Assembly: GCA_947568835.1 (NCBI GenBank)
Contig: OX387611.1
Coordinates: 3,290,001 to 3,354,000, forward strand
DNA from: Protonemura montana
Lineage: Eukaryota; Arthropoda; Insecta; Plecoptera; Nemouridae
Direction: 5' to 3'
DNA length: 64,000 nt
The position numbers were made by a program, and so were the translations under genes. Below are positions 24,501-33,556 of the stretch, in pieces. Each line of letters opens with the position of its first letter. Within the stretch, counting starts at the first letter, position 1. Below the pieces are notes generated by a model. It was not told the origin of the DNA and made no database searches. It saw only the letters and a program-made list of their open reading frames with translations.

Positions 24501-27500
24501 GTTCTAGGTAGAGACAGAACGTTAATGTTAAACCGTTGAGTGTGCAGGTGCTAGGTAGAGACAGAACGTTAATATTAAACCGTTGAGTGTGCAGGTTCTA
24601 GGTAGAGACAGAACGTTAATGTTCAACCGTTGAGTGTGCAGGTTCTAGGTAGAGACAGAACGTTCATGTTAAACCGTTGAGTGTGCAGGTTCTAGGTAGA
24701 GACAGAACGTTAATGTTAAACCGTTGAGTGTGCAGGTTCTAGGTAGAGACAGAACGTTAATGTTAAACCGTTGAGTGTGCAGGTTCTAGGTAGAGACAGA
24801 ACGTTAATGTTAAACCGTTGAGTGTGCAGGTTCTAGTTAGAGACAGAACGTTAATGTTAAACCGTTGAATGTGCAGGTTCTAGGTAGAGACAGAACGTTA
24901 ATGTTGAACCGTTGAGTGTGCAGGTCCTAGGTAGAGACAGCACGTTAATGTTAAACCGCTGAGTGTGCAGGTTCTAGGTAGAGACAGAACGTTAATGTTA
25001 AACTGTTGAGTGTGCAGGTTCTAGGTAGAGACAGAACGTTAATGTTAAACCGTTGAGTGTGCAGGTTCTAGGTAGAGACAGAACTTTGATGTTAAACCGT
25101 TGAGTGTGCAGGTTCTAGGTAGAGACATAACGTTAATGTTAAACCGTTGAGTGTGCAGGTTCTAGGTAGAGACAGAACGTTAATGTTAAACCGTTGAGTG
25201 TGCAGGTTCTAGGTAGAGACAGAACGTTAATGTTAAACTGTTGATTGTGCAGGTTCTAGGTAGAGACAGAACGTTGATGTTAAACCGTTGAGTGTGCAGG
25301 TTCTAGGTAGAGACAGAACGGTAATGTTAAACCGTTGAGTGTGCAGGTTCTAGGTAGAGACAGAACGTTAATGTTAAACCGTTGAGTGTTCAGGTGCTAG
25401 GTAGAGACAGAACGTTTATGTTAAACCGTTGAGTGTGCAGGTTCTAGGTAGAGACAGAACGTTAATGTTAAACCGTTGCGTGTGCAGGTTCTAGGTAGAG
25501 ACAGAACGTTAATGTTAAACTGTTGAGTGTGCAGGTTCTAGGTAGAGACAGAACGTTAATGTTAAACCGTTGAGTGTGCAGGTTCTAGGTAGAGACAGAA
25601 CGTTAATGTTAAACCGTTGAGTGTGCAGGTTCTAGGTAGAGACAGAACGTTATTGTTAAACCGTTGAGTGTGCAGGTTCTAGGTAGAGACAGAACGTTAA
25701 TGTTAAACCGTTGAGTGTGCAGGTTCTAGGTAGAGACAGAACGTTAATGTTAAACCGTTGAGTGTGCAGGTTCTAGGTAGAGACAGAACGTTAATGTTAA
25801 ACCGTTGAGTGTGCAGGTTCTAGGTAGAGACAGAAGGTAAATGTTAAACCGTTGAGTCTGCAGGTTCTAGGTAGAGACAGAACGTTAATGTTAAACCGTT
25901 GAGTGTGCAGGTTCTAGGTAGAGACAGAACGTTTATGTTAAACCGTTGAGTGTGCAGGTTCTAGGTAGAGACAGAACGTTAATGTTAAACCGTTGAGTGT
26001 GCAGGTTCTAGGTAGAGACAGAACGTTAATGTTAAACTGTTGAGTGTGCAGGTTCTAGGTAGAGACAGAACGTTAATGTTAAACCGTTGAGTGTGCAGGT
26101 TTAAGGTAGAGACAGAACGTTAATGTTAAACCGTTGAGTGTGCAGGTTCAAGGTAGAGACAGAACGTTGATGTTAAACCGTTGAGTGTGCAGGTTCTAGG
26201 TAGAGACAGAACGTTAATGTTAAACCGTTGAGTGTTCAGGTTCTAGGTAGAGACAGAACGTTAATGTTAAACCGTTGAGTGTGCAGGTTCTAGGTAGAGA
26301 CAGAACGTTAATGTTAAACCGTTGAGTGTGCAGGTTCTAGGTAGAGACAGAACGTTGATGTTAATTCGTTGAGTGTGCAGGTTCTAGGTAGAGACAGATT
26401 GTTAATGTTTAACCGTTGAGTGTGCAGGTTCTAGGTAGAGACAGAACGTTAATGTTAAACCGTTGAGTGTGCAGGTTCTAGGTAGAGACAGAACGTTGAT
26501 GTTAAACCGTTGAGTGTGCAGCTTCTAGGTAGAGACAGAACGTTGATGTTAAACCGTTGGACTGTGTTAAATGTTAGACACAGGGATTGGGAATAACATA
26601 AGGATATAATTTATAAATATTCTAAATACAAAATATATATCCCTGTCTTGTCAGCTAAAGCAAATGCAATGTTTAATAAAATTACTCTAAATCATTGCTG
26701 TTGAAAAAAAAAATAGCTATATGTATCAATTATGTGTAATAAAAATCAGTTTTTGGGAAAATGTCAGCTTATTTGCGACCGAGAAAGTATGAAATATCGC
26801 CTCACTCTTTGAAGACCCATGCCAATGTAATTGCAAAAGTCCAAAGGAAGATCAACCACAGCAATAACAGGAACTGCAAGAGAAGACAACAAATAATCTC
26901 ATTTCAATTAAAAAATAATTGGAAGTCAGCACATTTCGCTGATATTTTGTAAGATGTGACTTACGAATATTTTGAGAAAAAATCTTTTCTCAGATAGCAT
27001 TGAGGCTCCTAACAATGACGCCACGCACATTGTTAATCCACAACAAATCGCCTCGATTCCCGAGGACTTAAATGATACACTTCCACTTTCTTCGCTTTCT
27101 TCAAATATAATTTCGTACGGACCGAATTTAGCGAGAAAGACAGCACCACTGATCAAGAATGTGACTCCGCCCACTCCAATCAGAACCTGGCACAGAACAA
27201 ACAAAGGTTCAGGTTGTTTTATAACGTTAAAGAAGATTTTAAAGAAGATGCAATGTACTTTTCTATTTAAGATCCAACATGGCAAGAACTTAGGAAGGAG
27301 ACTTGATTTTAAAGTTCACGTACATAAAACTAGATCAGAAAAGAATAAGTGTGTGGAAGGTTAAGCCGAAAAAAAGTGGGGAGACCCATGAATGACTCAG
27401 ACGCGCTGTCAGTAGATCCTCCTAACAGCGGAGTGGGGAGACTCATGAATCACTCAGACGCGCTGTCAGTAGATCCTCCTAACAGCGGAGTGGGGAGACC

Positions 27501-29877
27501 CATGAATCACTCCGACGCGCTGTCAGTAGATCCTCCTAACAGCGGAGTGGGGAGACCCATGAATCGCTCAGACGCGCTGTCAGTAGATCCTCCTTACAGC
27601 GGAGTGGGGAGACCCATGAATCGCTCAGACGCGCTGTCAGTAGATCCTCCTAACAGCGGAGTGGGGAGACCCATGAATCACTCAGACGCGCTGTCAGTAG
27701 ATCCTCCTTACAGCGGAGTGGGGAGACACATGAATTACTCAGACGCGCTGTCAATAGATCCTCCTAACAGCGGAGTGGGGAGACACATGAATCACTCAGA
27801 TGCGCTGTCAGTAGATCCTCCTAACAGCGGAGTGGGGAGACCCATGAATCACTCAGACGCGCTGTCAGTAGATCCTCCTAACAGCGGAGTGGGGAGACCC
27901 ATGAATCACTCAGACGCGCTGTCAGTAGATCCTCCTAACAGCGGAGTGGGGAGACCCATGAATCACTCAGACGCGCTGTCAGTAGATCCTCCTAACAGCA
28001 GAGTGGGGAGACCCATGAATCACTCAGACGCGCTTTCAGTAGATCCTCCTAACAGCGGAGTGGGGAGACACATGAATCGCTCAGACGCGCTGTCAGTAGA
28101 TCCTCTTAACAGCGGAGTGGGGAGACCCATGAATCACTCAGACGCGCTGTCAGTAGATCCTCCTAACAGCGGAGTGGGGAGACCCATGAATCGCTCAGAC
28201 GCGCTGTCAGTAGATCCTCCTAACAGTGGAGTGGGGAGACCCATGAATCACTCAGACGCGCTGTCAGTAGATCCTCCTAACAGCGGAGTGGGGAGACCCA
28301 TGAATCGCTCAGACGCGCTGTCAGTAGATCCTCCTAACAGCGGAGTGGGGAGACCCATGAATCGCTCAGACGCGTTGTCAGTAGATCCTCCTAACAGCAG
28401 AGTGGGGAGACACATGAATCACTCAGACGCGCTGTCAGTAGATGCTCCTAACAGCGGAGTGGGGAGACCCATGAATCACTCAGACGCGCTTTCAGTAGAT
28501 CCTCCTAACAGCGGAGTGGGGAGACCCATGAATCACTCAGACGCGCTGTCAGTAGATCCTCCTAACAGCGGAGTGGGGAGACCCATGAATCACTCAGACG
28601 CGCTGTCAGTAGATCCTCCTAACAGCGGAGTGAGGAGACTCATGAATCACTCAGACACGCTGTCAGTAGCTCCTCCAAAACAGTTTGAAATAAAACTTGG
28701 CCTTTGCGAACGCATTTTGAGTTGCGTTGCAAGATGAGGCTAGCGATATTTTTGGATGTTAAAAAGTGAAGCTGATTCGTCGCATAAATAGACCATAATA
28801 GTTCAAAATAAAACAACCCAAATTGGCAAAATTATGCCAGAAAGATTTGAATACAAAGAGAAAAAAAAACACATACCTGCCCAAAAACTTCACGACTACT
28901 CAGTGTTGATGTGTTTCACATCTTTGCAAATTTTAGAAAAAATATCTAACTCTTTTAGAAATAGAACTCCAAATGAATTTGAATTCGAACTCCGATTTGA
29001 ATATTTGTATAAATTTTGAATAGTTTTAAAGGTTTTTGATTGATTTTGTTGAAAAATGCTGTGCGTCTACTTTGCAAAACACAAAAGTGGGCTTCGCAAA
29101 TTTCGTTTAAATCAAAGCAGGCGTTTGGACGGTAGAGCGTATGTAAAAAAATTAGTAGAAAGTTAGGATATTTATCCTGGGTTGGAAATTGTCTGTCCAT
29201 GTGGACCAGGAAGGTAATCTACATTACGATAGTGGAACCACATTTTCTATACTGCAATACCATCTTTTAATAATCTTAAGCAAGGTGATGTTGGCAGATT
29301 GCAAAAACTTCATAATAGAGCAATGAGAATAATTGTAAAGGAGAGAAGGACAGCATCAGCAACAGTTATGAAGAAGAAAGTAAATTTTTTAAGTATTAAA
29401 AATAAGATGAAATTAAGGGTTTTTTTGTATTAATTTATAAAATTATGTTAGGATTGGCAGCAGATTATTTAATAGATCTAATTAATATTGCTGATAAGGT
29501 GCCCAATCATGATACTAGAAATAGGACAAATATATTTGTTAAATCTGTAAAATTAAATAGTATTTTAACTAAAGACGTGAGTGAATGTAATAAATTAGGA
29601 AGCATAATTAGGAACACAAAATCAATATTACATTTTAAGTAGGAATTGTGTTACTGTTTTGAAAATGAAGAATTGAGTGAGTATTTGTGTTGAACATTGT
29701 GTATGTACTGAACAGCTGTGAAGCTAATTCAAACATTACAAACAAAATTATGTTCACTCGGTTGGCTTGTCAAGAAATAAGCTACGAAATAATGTTTTGT
29801 TTACTTACCCCTAGAACGAATATAATAGCAGCCAAACAATGGCCTCGGGCCCAAGCAATAGCTTCTTCTACGGCCAT
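12553..29877 (-). CDS. Tetraspanin, 6 coding exons over 17.3 kb
   Basis: Minus-strand exons: 29877-29809, 27186-26965, 26873-26806, 17024-16844, 13403-13200 and 12633-12553. All junction phases match (0,0,2,0,0) and sum to 274 aa plus stop. Order: short cytoplasmic start MAVEEAIAWARGH; TM1 split by intron 1 (CLAAIIFVLG then VLIGVGGVTFLISGAVFLA); a small loop; TM2 (AICCGLTMCVASLLGASML); TM3 alone in exon 3 (FLLLLWLIFLWTFAITLAWV); large extracellular loop with the hallmark CCG (LLCCGIKGPSDF), ESCC, a further C and GC; TM4 split by the last intron; Cys-rich tail CTCHCGSKCCSQNEN. Tetraspanins organise membrane microdomains. The intron between exons 3 and 4 is about 9.8 kb, nearly all 47-bp satellite plus an LTR element. 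The paralogue is not identified. Confidence 0.92.
13566..14128 (-). mobile_element. tRNA-core/TIR element, second copy (minus orientation)
   Basis: Same family as 7820-8280 in reverse: TATTATCAACACTAGAACCG at the left, tandem 52-bp tRNA-like units at about 13597-14092, and a diverged end at 14098-14128. The B box (minus) is in GGGGTTCGAGTCCGCG next to the left end. Lies in the last-but-one tetraspanin intron. Confidence 0.78.
14430..16818 (-). repeat. Minisatellite, 26-bp period
   Basis: About 92 copies of CCACTCCAATAGACCTGAG plus TAAGCTC, with point variants. Lies in the tetraspanin intron between exons 4 and 5 and stops 26 bp before exon 4. Since 26 is not a multiple of three, a stop-free unit reads as a 26-residue peptide repeat in all minus frames, giving many overlapping false ORFs. 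Confidence 0.93.
17111..19112 (+). repeat. 47-bp satellite, left part (before LTR insertion)
   Basis: About 43 monomers of 47 bp containing ACCGTTGAGTGTGCAGGTTC and GGTAGAGACAGAACGTTAAT. A marker variant (GAACGAGAATTTT) recurs exactly 1,128 bp apart (17151 and 18279), which is 24 monomers, so there is a higher-order unit. The array is continuous with 22156-26557 and was split by a retroelement. A smaller inverted array is at 31492-32005. Confidence 0.95.
19113..19337 (+). repeat. 5' LTR
   Basis: 225 bp, TG...CA ends, contains AATAAATC near its 3' part as a possible polyadenylation signal. Sequence appears identical to 21931-22155. Confidence 0.93.
19339..19350 (+). promoter_or_regulatory. 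Primer binding site
   Basis: TGGCGCCCAACG begins one base after the 5' LTR; it starts with TGG, the complement of tRNA CCA. The priming tRNA is not determined. Confidence 0.7.
19389..19790 (+). repeat. 46-bp leader repeats of the LTR element
   Basis: Eight to nine units of about 46 bp containing TGTGCCGCGTCCGCGCCGTA and CTAAACTGACAATATTTT, between the primer binding site and the gag start. Some units are 44 bp. A tandem leader is unusual for a gypsy element. Confidence 0.9.
19798..20685 (+). CDS. Gag-like protein of the LTR element
   Basis: 295 codons from ATG 19798. A basic N-terminus and proline-rich stretch lead into a capsid-like helical region (about residues 70-220) with FAEDGKVHPKEFIKQFQKYL and the W-rich segments of retrotransposon gag. 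The C-terminal part is basic and Q/N/S-rich. No CCHC zinc knuckle is visible, although many insect gypsy gags lack one. It ends at TAG 20683-20685, three codons after a slippery heptamer. Confidence 0.85.
   Translation: MVKTRRTRETTSAESATISEALITMSQALAAINTKVNNLQPQPVTPQERTSTPPRSAPAAATLPMPPITLRRFAEDGKVHPKEFIKQFQKYLTDYNDEDIIEIAINQLDGPPQDWANAMSDQWATWKEFEEAFLSTYWSMYKQDAILAEFTNSAYSREVHNSMAQFLIHWMGKLKYITPPIEPARFIRQLISLLPATTFNILAASNISTTAELLQVLQRMDEGASRRRHRQIAVDTTHRQATRQQNNSNSNWRSKPKDEIRARVHQLSAMSTLDIESHDAPRENDDDHETSGNES
20670..20676 (+). promoter_or_regulatory. Putative -1 ribosomal frameshift site GGGAAAC
   Basis: A perfect X-XXY-YYZ heptamer in the gag reading frame (tcG GGA AAC), just upstream of the gag stop. 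A -1 slip enters the frame that stays open through the integrase region. Confidence 0.6.
20670..21731 (+). CDS. Integrase-type ORF of the LTR element (RT-deleted pol remnant)
   Basis: Open in the -1 frame relative to gag, about 353 codons with no ATG near its start. The C-terminal half is a retroviral-type integrase core: the first D in ATDLFGPLPRS, the second in LLSDNGNQF, and a Glu in NPSEKVMSELGRMIR as candidate third acid. The N-terminal zinc-binding region is degenerate: HEAYGYCGAYKI has Tyr where a second His is expected, and the CxxC pair is reduced to one Cys (RSCEISQ). No protease, RT or RNase H motif lies between gag and this domain. The C-terminal DNA-binding domain is largely absent. 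Probably not a working integrase alone. Confidence 0.75.
   Translation, partial: GKRVVAAPETSEPPAETDQKEVTTEPTEDTCGIFSIGIEGNPLADLWDEGPKEHVSTICENTSHIEAVINEVQIRASHESANHTTLHIDELQPCVKEPNENISQLVKSLAAEQKTDEQFKVIVSALQTNSDSTATEQKLKSENIVHENTRFHRVRYKLVWKACVPHSLINQLVINYHEAYGYCGAYKIFCKMREYFHWQRMRRHIVKIARSCEISQKAKILTHTLAGEMSSLLPDRPNQLAATDLFGPLPRSRGGVIFVLVILDVFSKHVKLYALKKATTQAILNRLTGDYLVNVGRCEKLLSDNGNQFRSRQWSTALVKENIQVVHSSVRHPASNPSEKVMSELGRMIRNHG
21931..22155 (+). repeat. 3' LTR
   Basis: 225 bp, appears base-for-base identical to the 5' LTR. Preceded by GGCGGGGG (21921-21928), a short polypurine tract. Confidence 0.93.
22156..26557 (+). repeat. 47-bp satellite, right part, with higher-order repeats
   Basis: About 94 monomers. 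The marker GAGACAGCACG occurs at 22443, 23289 and 24934, i.e. 846 bp (18 monomers) and 1,645 bp (35 monomers) apart, so whole blocks have been duplicated. The first monomer continues the one broken at 19112. Entirely within the 9.8-kb tetraspanin intron. Confidence 0.95.
27374..28674 (+). repeat. Minisatellite, 57-bp period, open in one plus frame
   Basis: About 23 units of 57 bp containing GGAGTGGGGAGACCCATGAA and TCAGACGCGCTGTCAGTAGA. Because 57 is a multiple of three, one plus frame stays open for about 460 codons (19-residue peptide repeat with NHSDALSVDPPNS). It lies antisense inside tetraspanin intron 1, so I treat it as non-coding. Confidence 0.85.
29232..29642 (+). pseudogene. Relic of a non-LTR retrotransposon reverse transcriptase C-terminus
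   Basis: Plus-strand translation gives LQKLHNRAMRII, a typical post-RT motif, then a frame break and FVKSVKLNSILTK. A related relic with internal stops is on the minus strand at 53032-53240 (FVKSSK*NTLLTKGIS), confirming a shared source. Broken and within tetraspanin intron 1. Confidence 0.65.
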
Positions 29878-30202
29878 GACGTATAGTCGAGATATTTGGA
29901 TAAATCTGAGCTTTATTATAAATACAAATTTAAAACAATAAGTTATGGATAAAGAAGTATTTAAAAAACACGAACCTGCATTTGTTCGAAAAAAGTTTAC
30001 AAAACTGAATCTGTCAAATGTGAAAGCGTCAAATGCCAACACCTAAATTGAAATCAGTTTACAAGGCGGTGAGTTCCACAGCCTTCTTTTTATTCCAGTG
30101 TGCTTTCTCTTTATCTAAGCCAAACAATATATTTAAAAAATACAAATTTAAAATTGTCTTTTATGCCAATTTTCAATTTTTTTAACATTTTAATTTCAGT
30201 CC

Positions 30203-30411
30203 GTTTAGATGAGATTGTTAAATTATCGGCAAGAAAGCGTTACGATTGTATTTGGACCTCGAATAATAACGATCTCTACCCAGAAACAACTTTAGAACAT
30301 AGCTTTAGACGACAAACTGGGGTCAGATATGAAAATCAGCAAAGAAGATTAAGGATCGAAGTCGAAGGGATTTTGCTTGGCTGGTTTCATCACTATCTCT
30401 TGACTTATTGA
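30203..30411 (+). CDS. Possible terminal exon of an unknown small gene
   Basis: After the acceptor-like TTTTAATTTCAG there is an open stretch starting RLDEIVKLSARKRYDCIWTS and ending at TGA 30411. It lies between the tetraspanin start and the BORCS7 3' end on the opposite strand. No convincing first exon in matching phase was found; the nearest ATG (MPTPKLKSVYKA, donor GTGAGT) is out of phase. A different acceptor a few bases downstream would give another short peptide. No family recognised. Confidence 0.25.
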
Positions 30412-30615
30412 TATTGTCAGCATGGGAATTAACAGTCAGTTTTTTGCAATTTCAACAGCTTGTTTTTCATAATTTTACATGTATTTTAAGAGTAAGTTAA
30501 TGATACATAATATTACTTCACTTGGCACATATATAATAACATAAATATCAGGATTCAATAGGCGAGCGCATAGATTTCATTACATGATTATGTACAGAGT
30601 TATAATACTTTGTTA

Positions 30616-30621
30616 TTTATT
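30616..30621 (-). promoter_or_regulatory. Poly(A) signal AATAAA of BORCS7
   Basis: AATAAA on the minus strand, 78 bp past the BORCS7 stop. Confidence 0.55.
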
Positions 30622-30698
30622 TTGATAAATTAAAATCGTGTTATTATTGAAACGGATATTTTGCAAAACAAAAGTGGTTAAGTTTTTACATAATTACA

Positions 30699-31283
30699 TT
30701 ATCGTTGCATAGCACGAGCCTGCTCTTTTACTTCCTCGATCAATGTTGCACTCCGATGAATTGACTCTTCCTGATAGCTCAAGTGAGTCGATATCAGCTG
30801 CATTTTCTTCAAATTCTGTGAAGGTAATTGAGTGTAAGAACATTTTTTTAAAAAAGTTGCAGAACAACCTAATGGTCAGTAACAAAGGTGCATATTCATC
30901 AAATTACCGATTCCGAATTGTCGATCATTTGTTCTTGCAGTGCAAAGTTTCTTGCTGTTTGCATCAAGACCTGAAATAGACCAAGAGATAATCATTAATT
31001 GAAATAAAAAGCAGATAACTTGATGACCCACAAGGCCAAAGCCGACTTATAATCATAAGAATAATTTTCATCAAATTTACAGCAAGGCTGAGCTAGACCT
31101 AACCTGTAAATTGACTAACAGTGTATTTTCAAGAAGTAAGATTACCTCGTTAGTTTTAGCCCCACGCTGAATTTGTCGTGCCACTGAGGCGATATTATTT
31201 ACATTTACTTGGACACGATCAGCTAATCTAAGTTTAGAATCGATAAATAAACTTCGAGCACTCGTCGTTGAAGCCGAAGCCAT
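30699..31283 (-). CDS. BORCS7: BLOC-1-related complex subunit 7 (BORCS7), 3 exons
   Basis: Minus-strand exons 31283-31146, 30970-30908 and 30815-30699, all joined in phase 0, give 105 aa (human 106). The ATG at 31283 has a strong context (AAT before, G after). Exon 1 holds RLADRVQVNVNNIASVARQI; exon 2 TARNFALQEQMIDNSES, matching the conserved ARNMVLQED segment; exon 3 LKKMQLISTHLSYQEESI, matching the conserved IITTHLQYQQEAI segment. BORC recruits Arl8 and kinesin to lysosomes and so controls lysosome position. Introns are only 79-175 bp, in contrast to the neighbouring tetraspanin. Donors are GTAATC and GTAATT, both weak but in phase. Confidence 0.9.
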
Positions 31284-31491
31284 ATTCTCATATTGACACT
31301 GACAGTGACAGCCACACACATGACGTTTTTGACCATTTTTGACCTTCAGGCATCTCCTTCAGTCTTCTTTGGTCTTCATGTATAAAAGAATTTTTATCTA
31401 TTTAATTCCATGCTAACGAACGAAAAAGTAGTATTTAAATTGTGTTAAAATAAAAGATTATATTATTTTATTATATTAACGATAATATTTA

Positions 31492-32005
31492 ACATGAACG
31501 TTCTGTCTCTACCTAGAACCTGCACACTCAACGGTTTAGCATTAACGTTCTGTCTCTACCTAGAACCTGCACACTCAACGGTTTAACATTAACGTTCTGT
31601 CTCTTCCTAGAACCTGCACACTCAACGGTTTAACATGAACGTTCTGTCTCTACCTAGAACCTGCACACTCAACGGTTTAACATTAACGTTCTGTCTCTAC
31701 CTAGAACCTGCACACTCAACGGTTTAACATTAACGTTCTGTCTCTACCTAGAACCTGCACACTCAACGGTTTAACATTAACGTTCTGTCTCTACCTAGAA
31801 CCTGCACACTCAACGGTTTAACATTAACGTTCTGTCTCTACCTAGAACCTGCATACTCAACGGTTTAACATGAACGTTCTGTCTCTACCTAGAACCTGCA
31901 CACTCAGCAGTTTAACATTCACGTTCTGTCTCTTCCTAGAACCTGCACACTTAACGGTTTAACGTTAACGTTCTGTCTCCATCTAGAACCTGCACACTCA
32001 ACGGT
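31492..32005 (-). repeat. 47-bp satellite, small inverted array
   Basis: About 11 monomers of the 17111-26557 family in reverse orientation, upstream of BORCS7. It shares the canonical monomer and so probably arose by transfer from the main array. Confidence 0.93.
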
Positions 32006-33556
32006 AATAGTGTATTTGGGACAGCGAGGTTAGGTTAGCGCAAGAGTCGAACTCATTTGGTGCCGAGCCATCTTTTCATTTCGAGGACGTCCAAACGAAA
32101 CGTTTTCCTGTGTTTGGAATCTGCCAGCTCTGCTACAGTTTTCTGTCTGCTCCATCGTCAAATCTTAACCGTTCTATCGGCAAAGCCCGGCACCAATTAC
32201 ACTGTTCCTTACTTGGTGCACTGGAAATGCTGATCTCAACTTCATAACTCAATATGCCGTTGCATAAAAATTGTATGAAAAAATTACACATGTTTACAGT
32301 GTGATTCGAACGTAGGCATTTCAGGAGGGACTTTGGGAAAAGTTTGCAAATAATGCTGTGAGGATACGTTCTTTCATGTGATTATGAATAATAGTCGTAC
32401 GAAAATGACACCTTTTTTACTGTAGTTAACCCTTGAAATCCTGATGGGTGAAATGTGCCTTTTGCAGCTATAAATATCATTCATTTTTTATTTTATAATA
32501 CTGTTACGACCAGAATTTAGACTGTTGCTTATGCTAGGCCGAAAGATCTCGCTTGGCAATGTGAGAGGTCGTAACTTGCCGGGATATAATTAAGACTCTA
32601 CTTGGAAAGAAAGGAATATAATAATGTGCTCACCAAATCCGTAATACACAATCAGGACCGTTCCACCCGGGAGCTGGTTTCTCTCTGATGCACTTCCTGA
32701 CCACATGAATACAGCTGGGCCATCTAGATATTGCTGACGCTTACCGTGCACATTCCTACCTGCACGCGACAGCTCACCTAAGCACCAACTGCAATCATGC
32801 AGTTTGCAACAATATTGTGTGGCAATATTGTGCCAAGAGGCTGGATAATGTCGCGGTGAAAAGGAAAGAGAGGTGGAGCGCAACTTTCGCGTAGTGCATT
32901 CGGCAAGAATTTCAACGTCTTGGCAAAGTTGCCTTTGTCACCGGTGGAAAGAAATAATTCTTGATCTCTAATCAGTTGTACTCATTCTCTGTTTCCTTCA
33001 CCACATGGTTTATAGAATCATTTATTGTTGTTTTCTTTTTATCTGATCTACACATATTGTGAGAAGTTCAGATTTATTTATATGAAATGTTCCAAAATTG
33101 GCTTTGAAGTCGTTAACAAAATATAAATATTGAAATTGAACTGAAACGACCAGGAATTAAACATGCCAACGAGCCTGATCCTTTCTAGACCATACTTTTG
33201 GTGATTTGACAGCTTGCAAGTTTCTTTCCAGTAGAATTCAGTTCCAATGCGTGGATTTGGTTTTAAAAATCTCATTTAATTTGGGGATTACGACATTATA
33301 TGAAATTACGATTATAGTGACACTTATTTAAAATGAATTGATTGCTTATTTTACGATTATTTTTAGTAGAAACCGAATCGTCATGTGTCATTTGAATTAG
33401 TGCCATAAATTGTCCGAGCGTAAGTTGGCAGCATTGGTTATCAGAGCGTGACGTCATTCCACAATCATCCCATTCGCCATTGTTCCTTCTGTCACTGGTC
33501 GGTCACTACGTTGTCAGAATTTATCTTTCGTGTAAATCAAGAAATTATTTGGAAAA
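32006..33556. other. Unique intergenic region upstream of clathrin light chain
   Basis: No supported gene. An open minus stretch at 32590-32883 has no family match. The last 150 bp before the Clc ATG (GC-richer, containing TCACTGGTCGGTCACTACG) is the likely 5' UTR and promoter side. Confidence 0.4.

Noticed and set aside
32590-32883. 97-codon minus ORF upstream of Clc
   Set aside because: No recognisable family, no supporting splice structure; could be chance or a decayed element.
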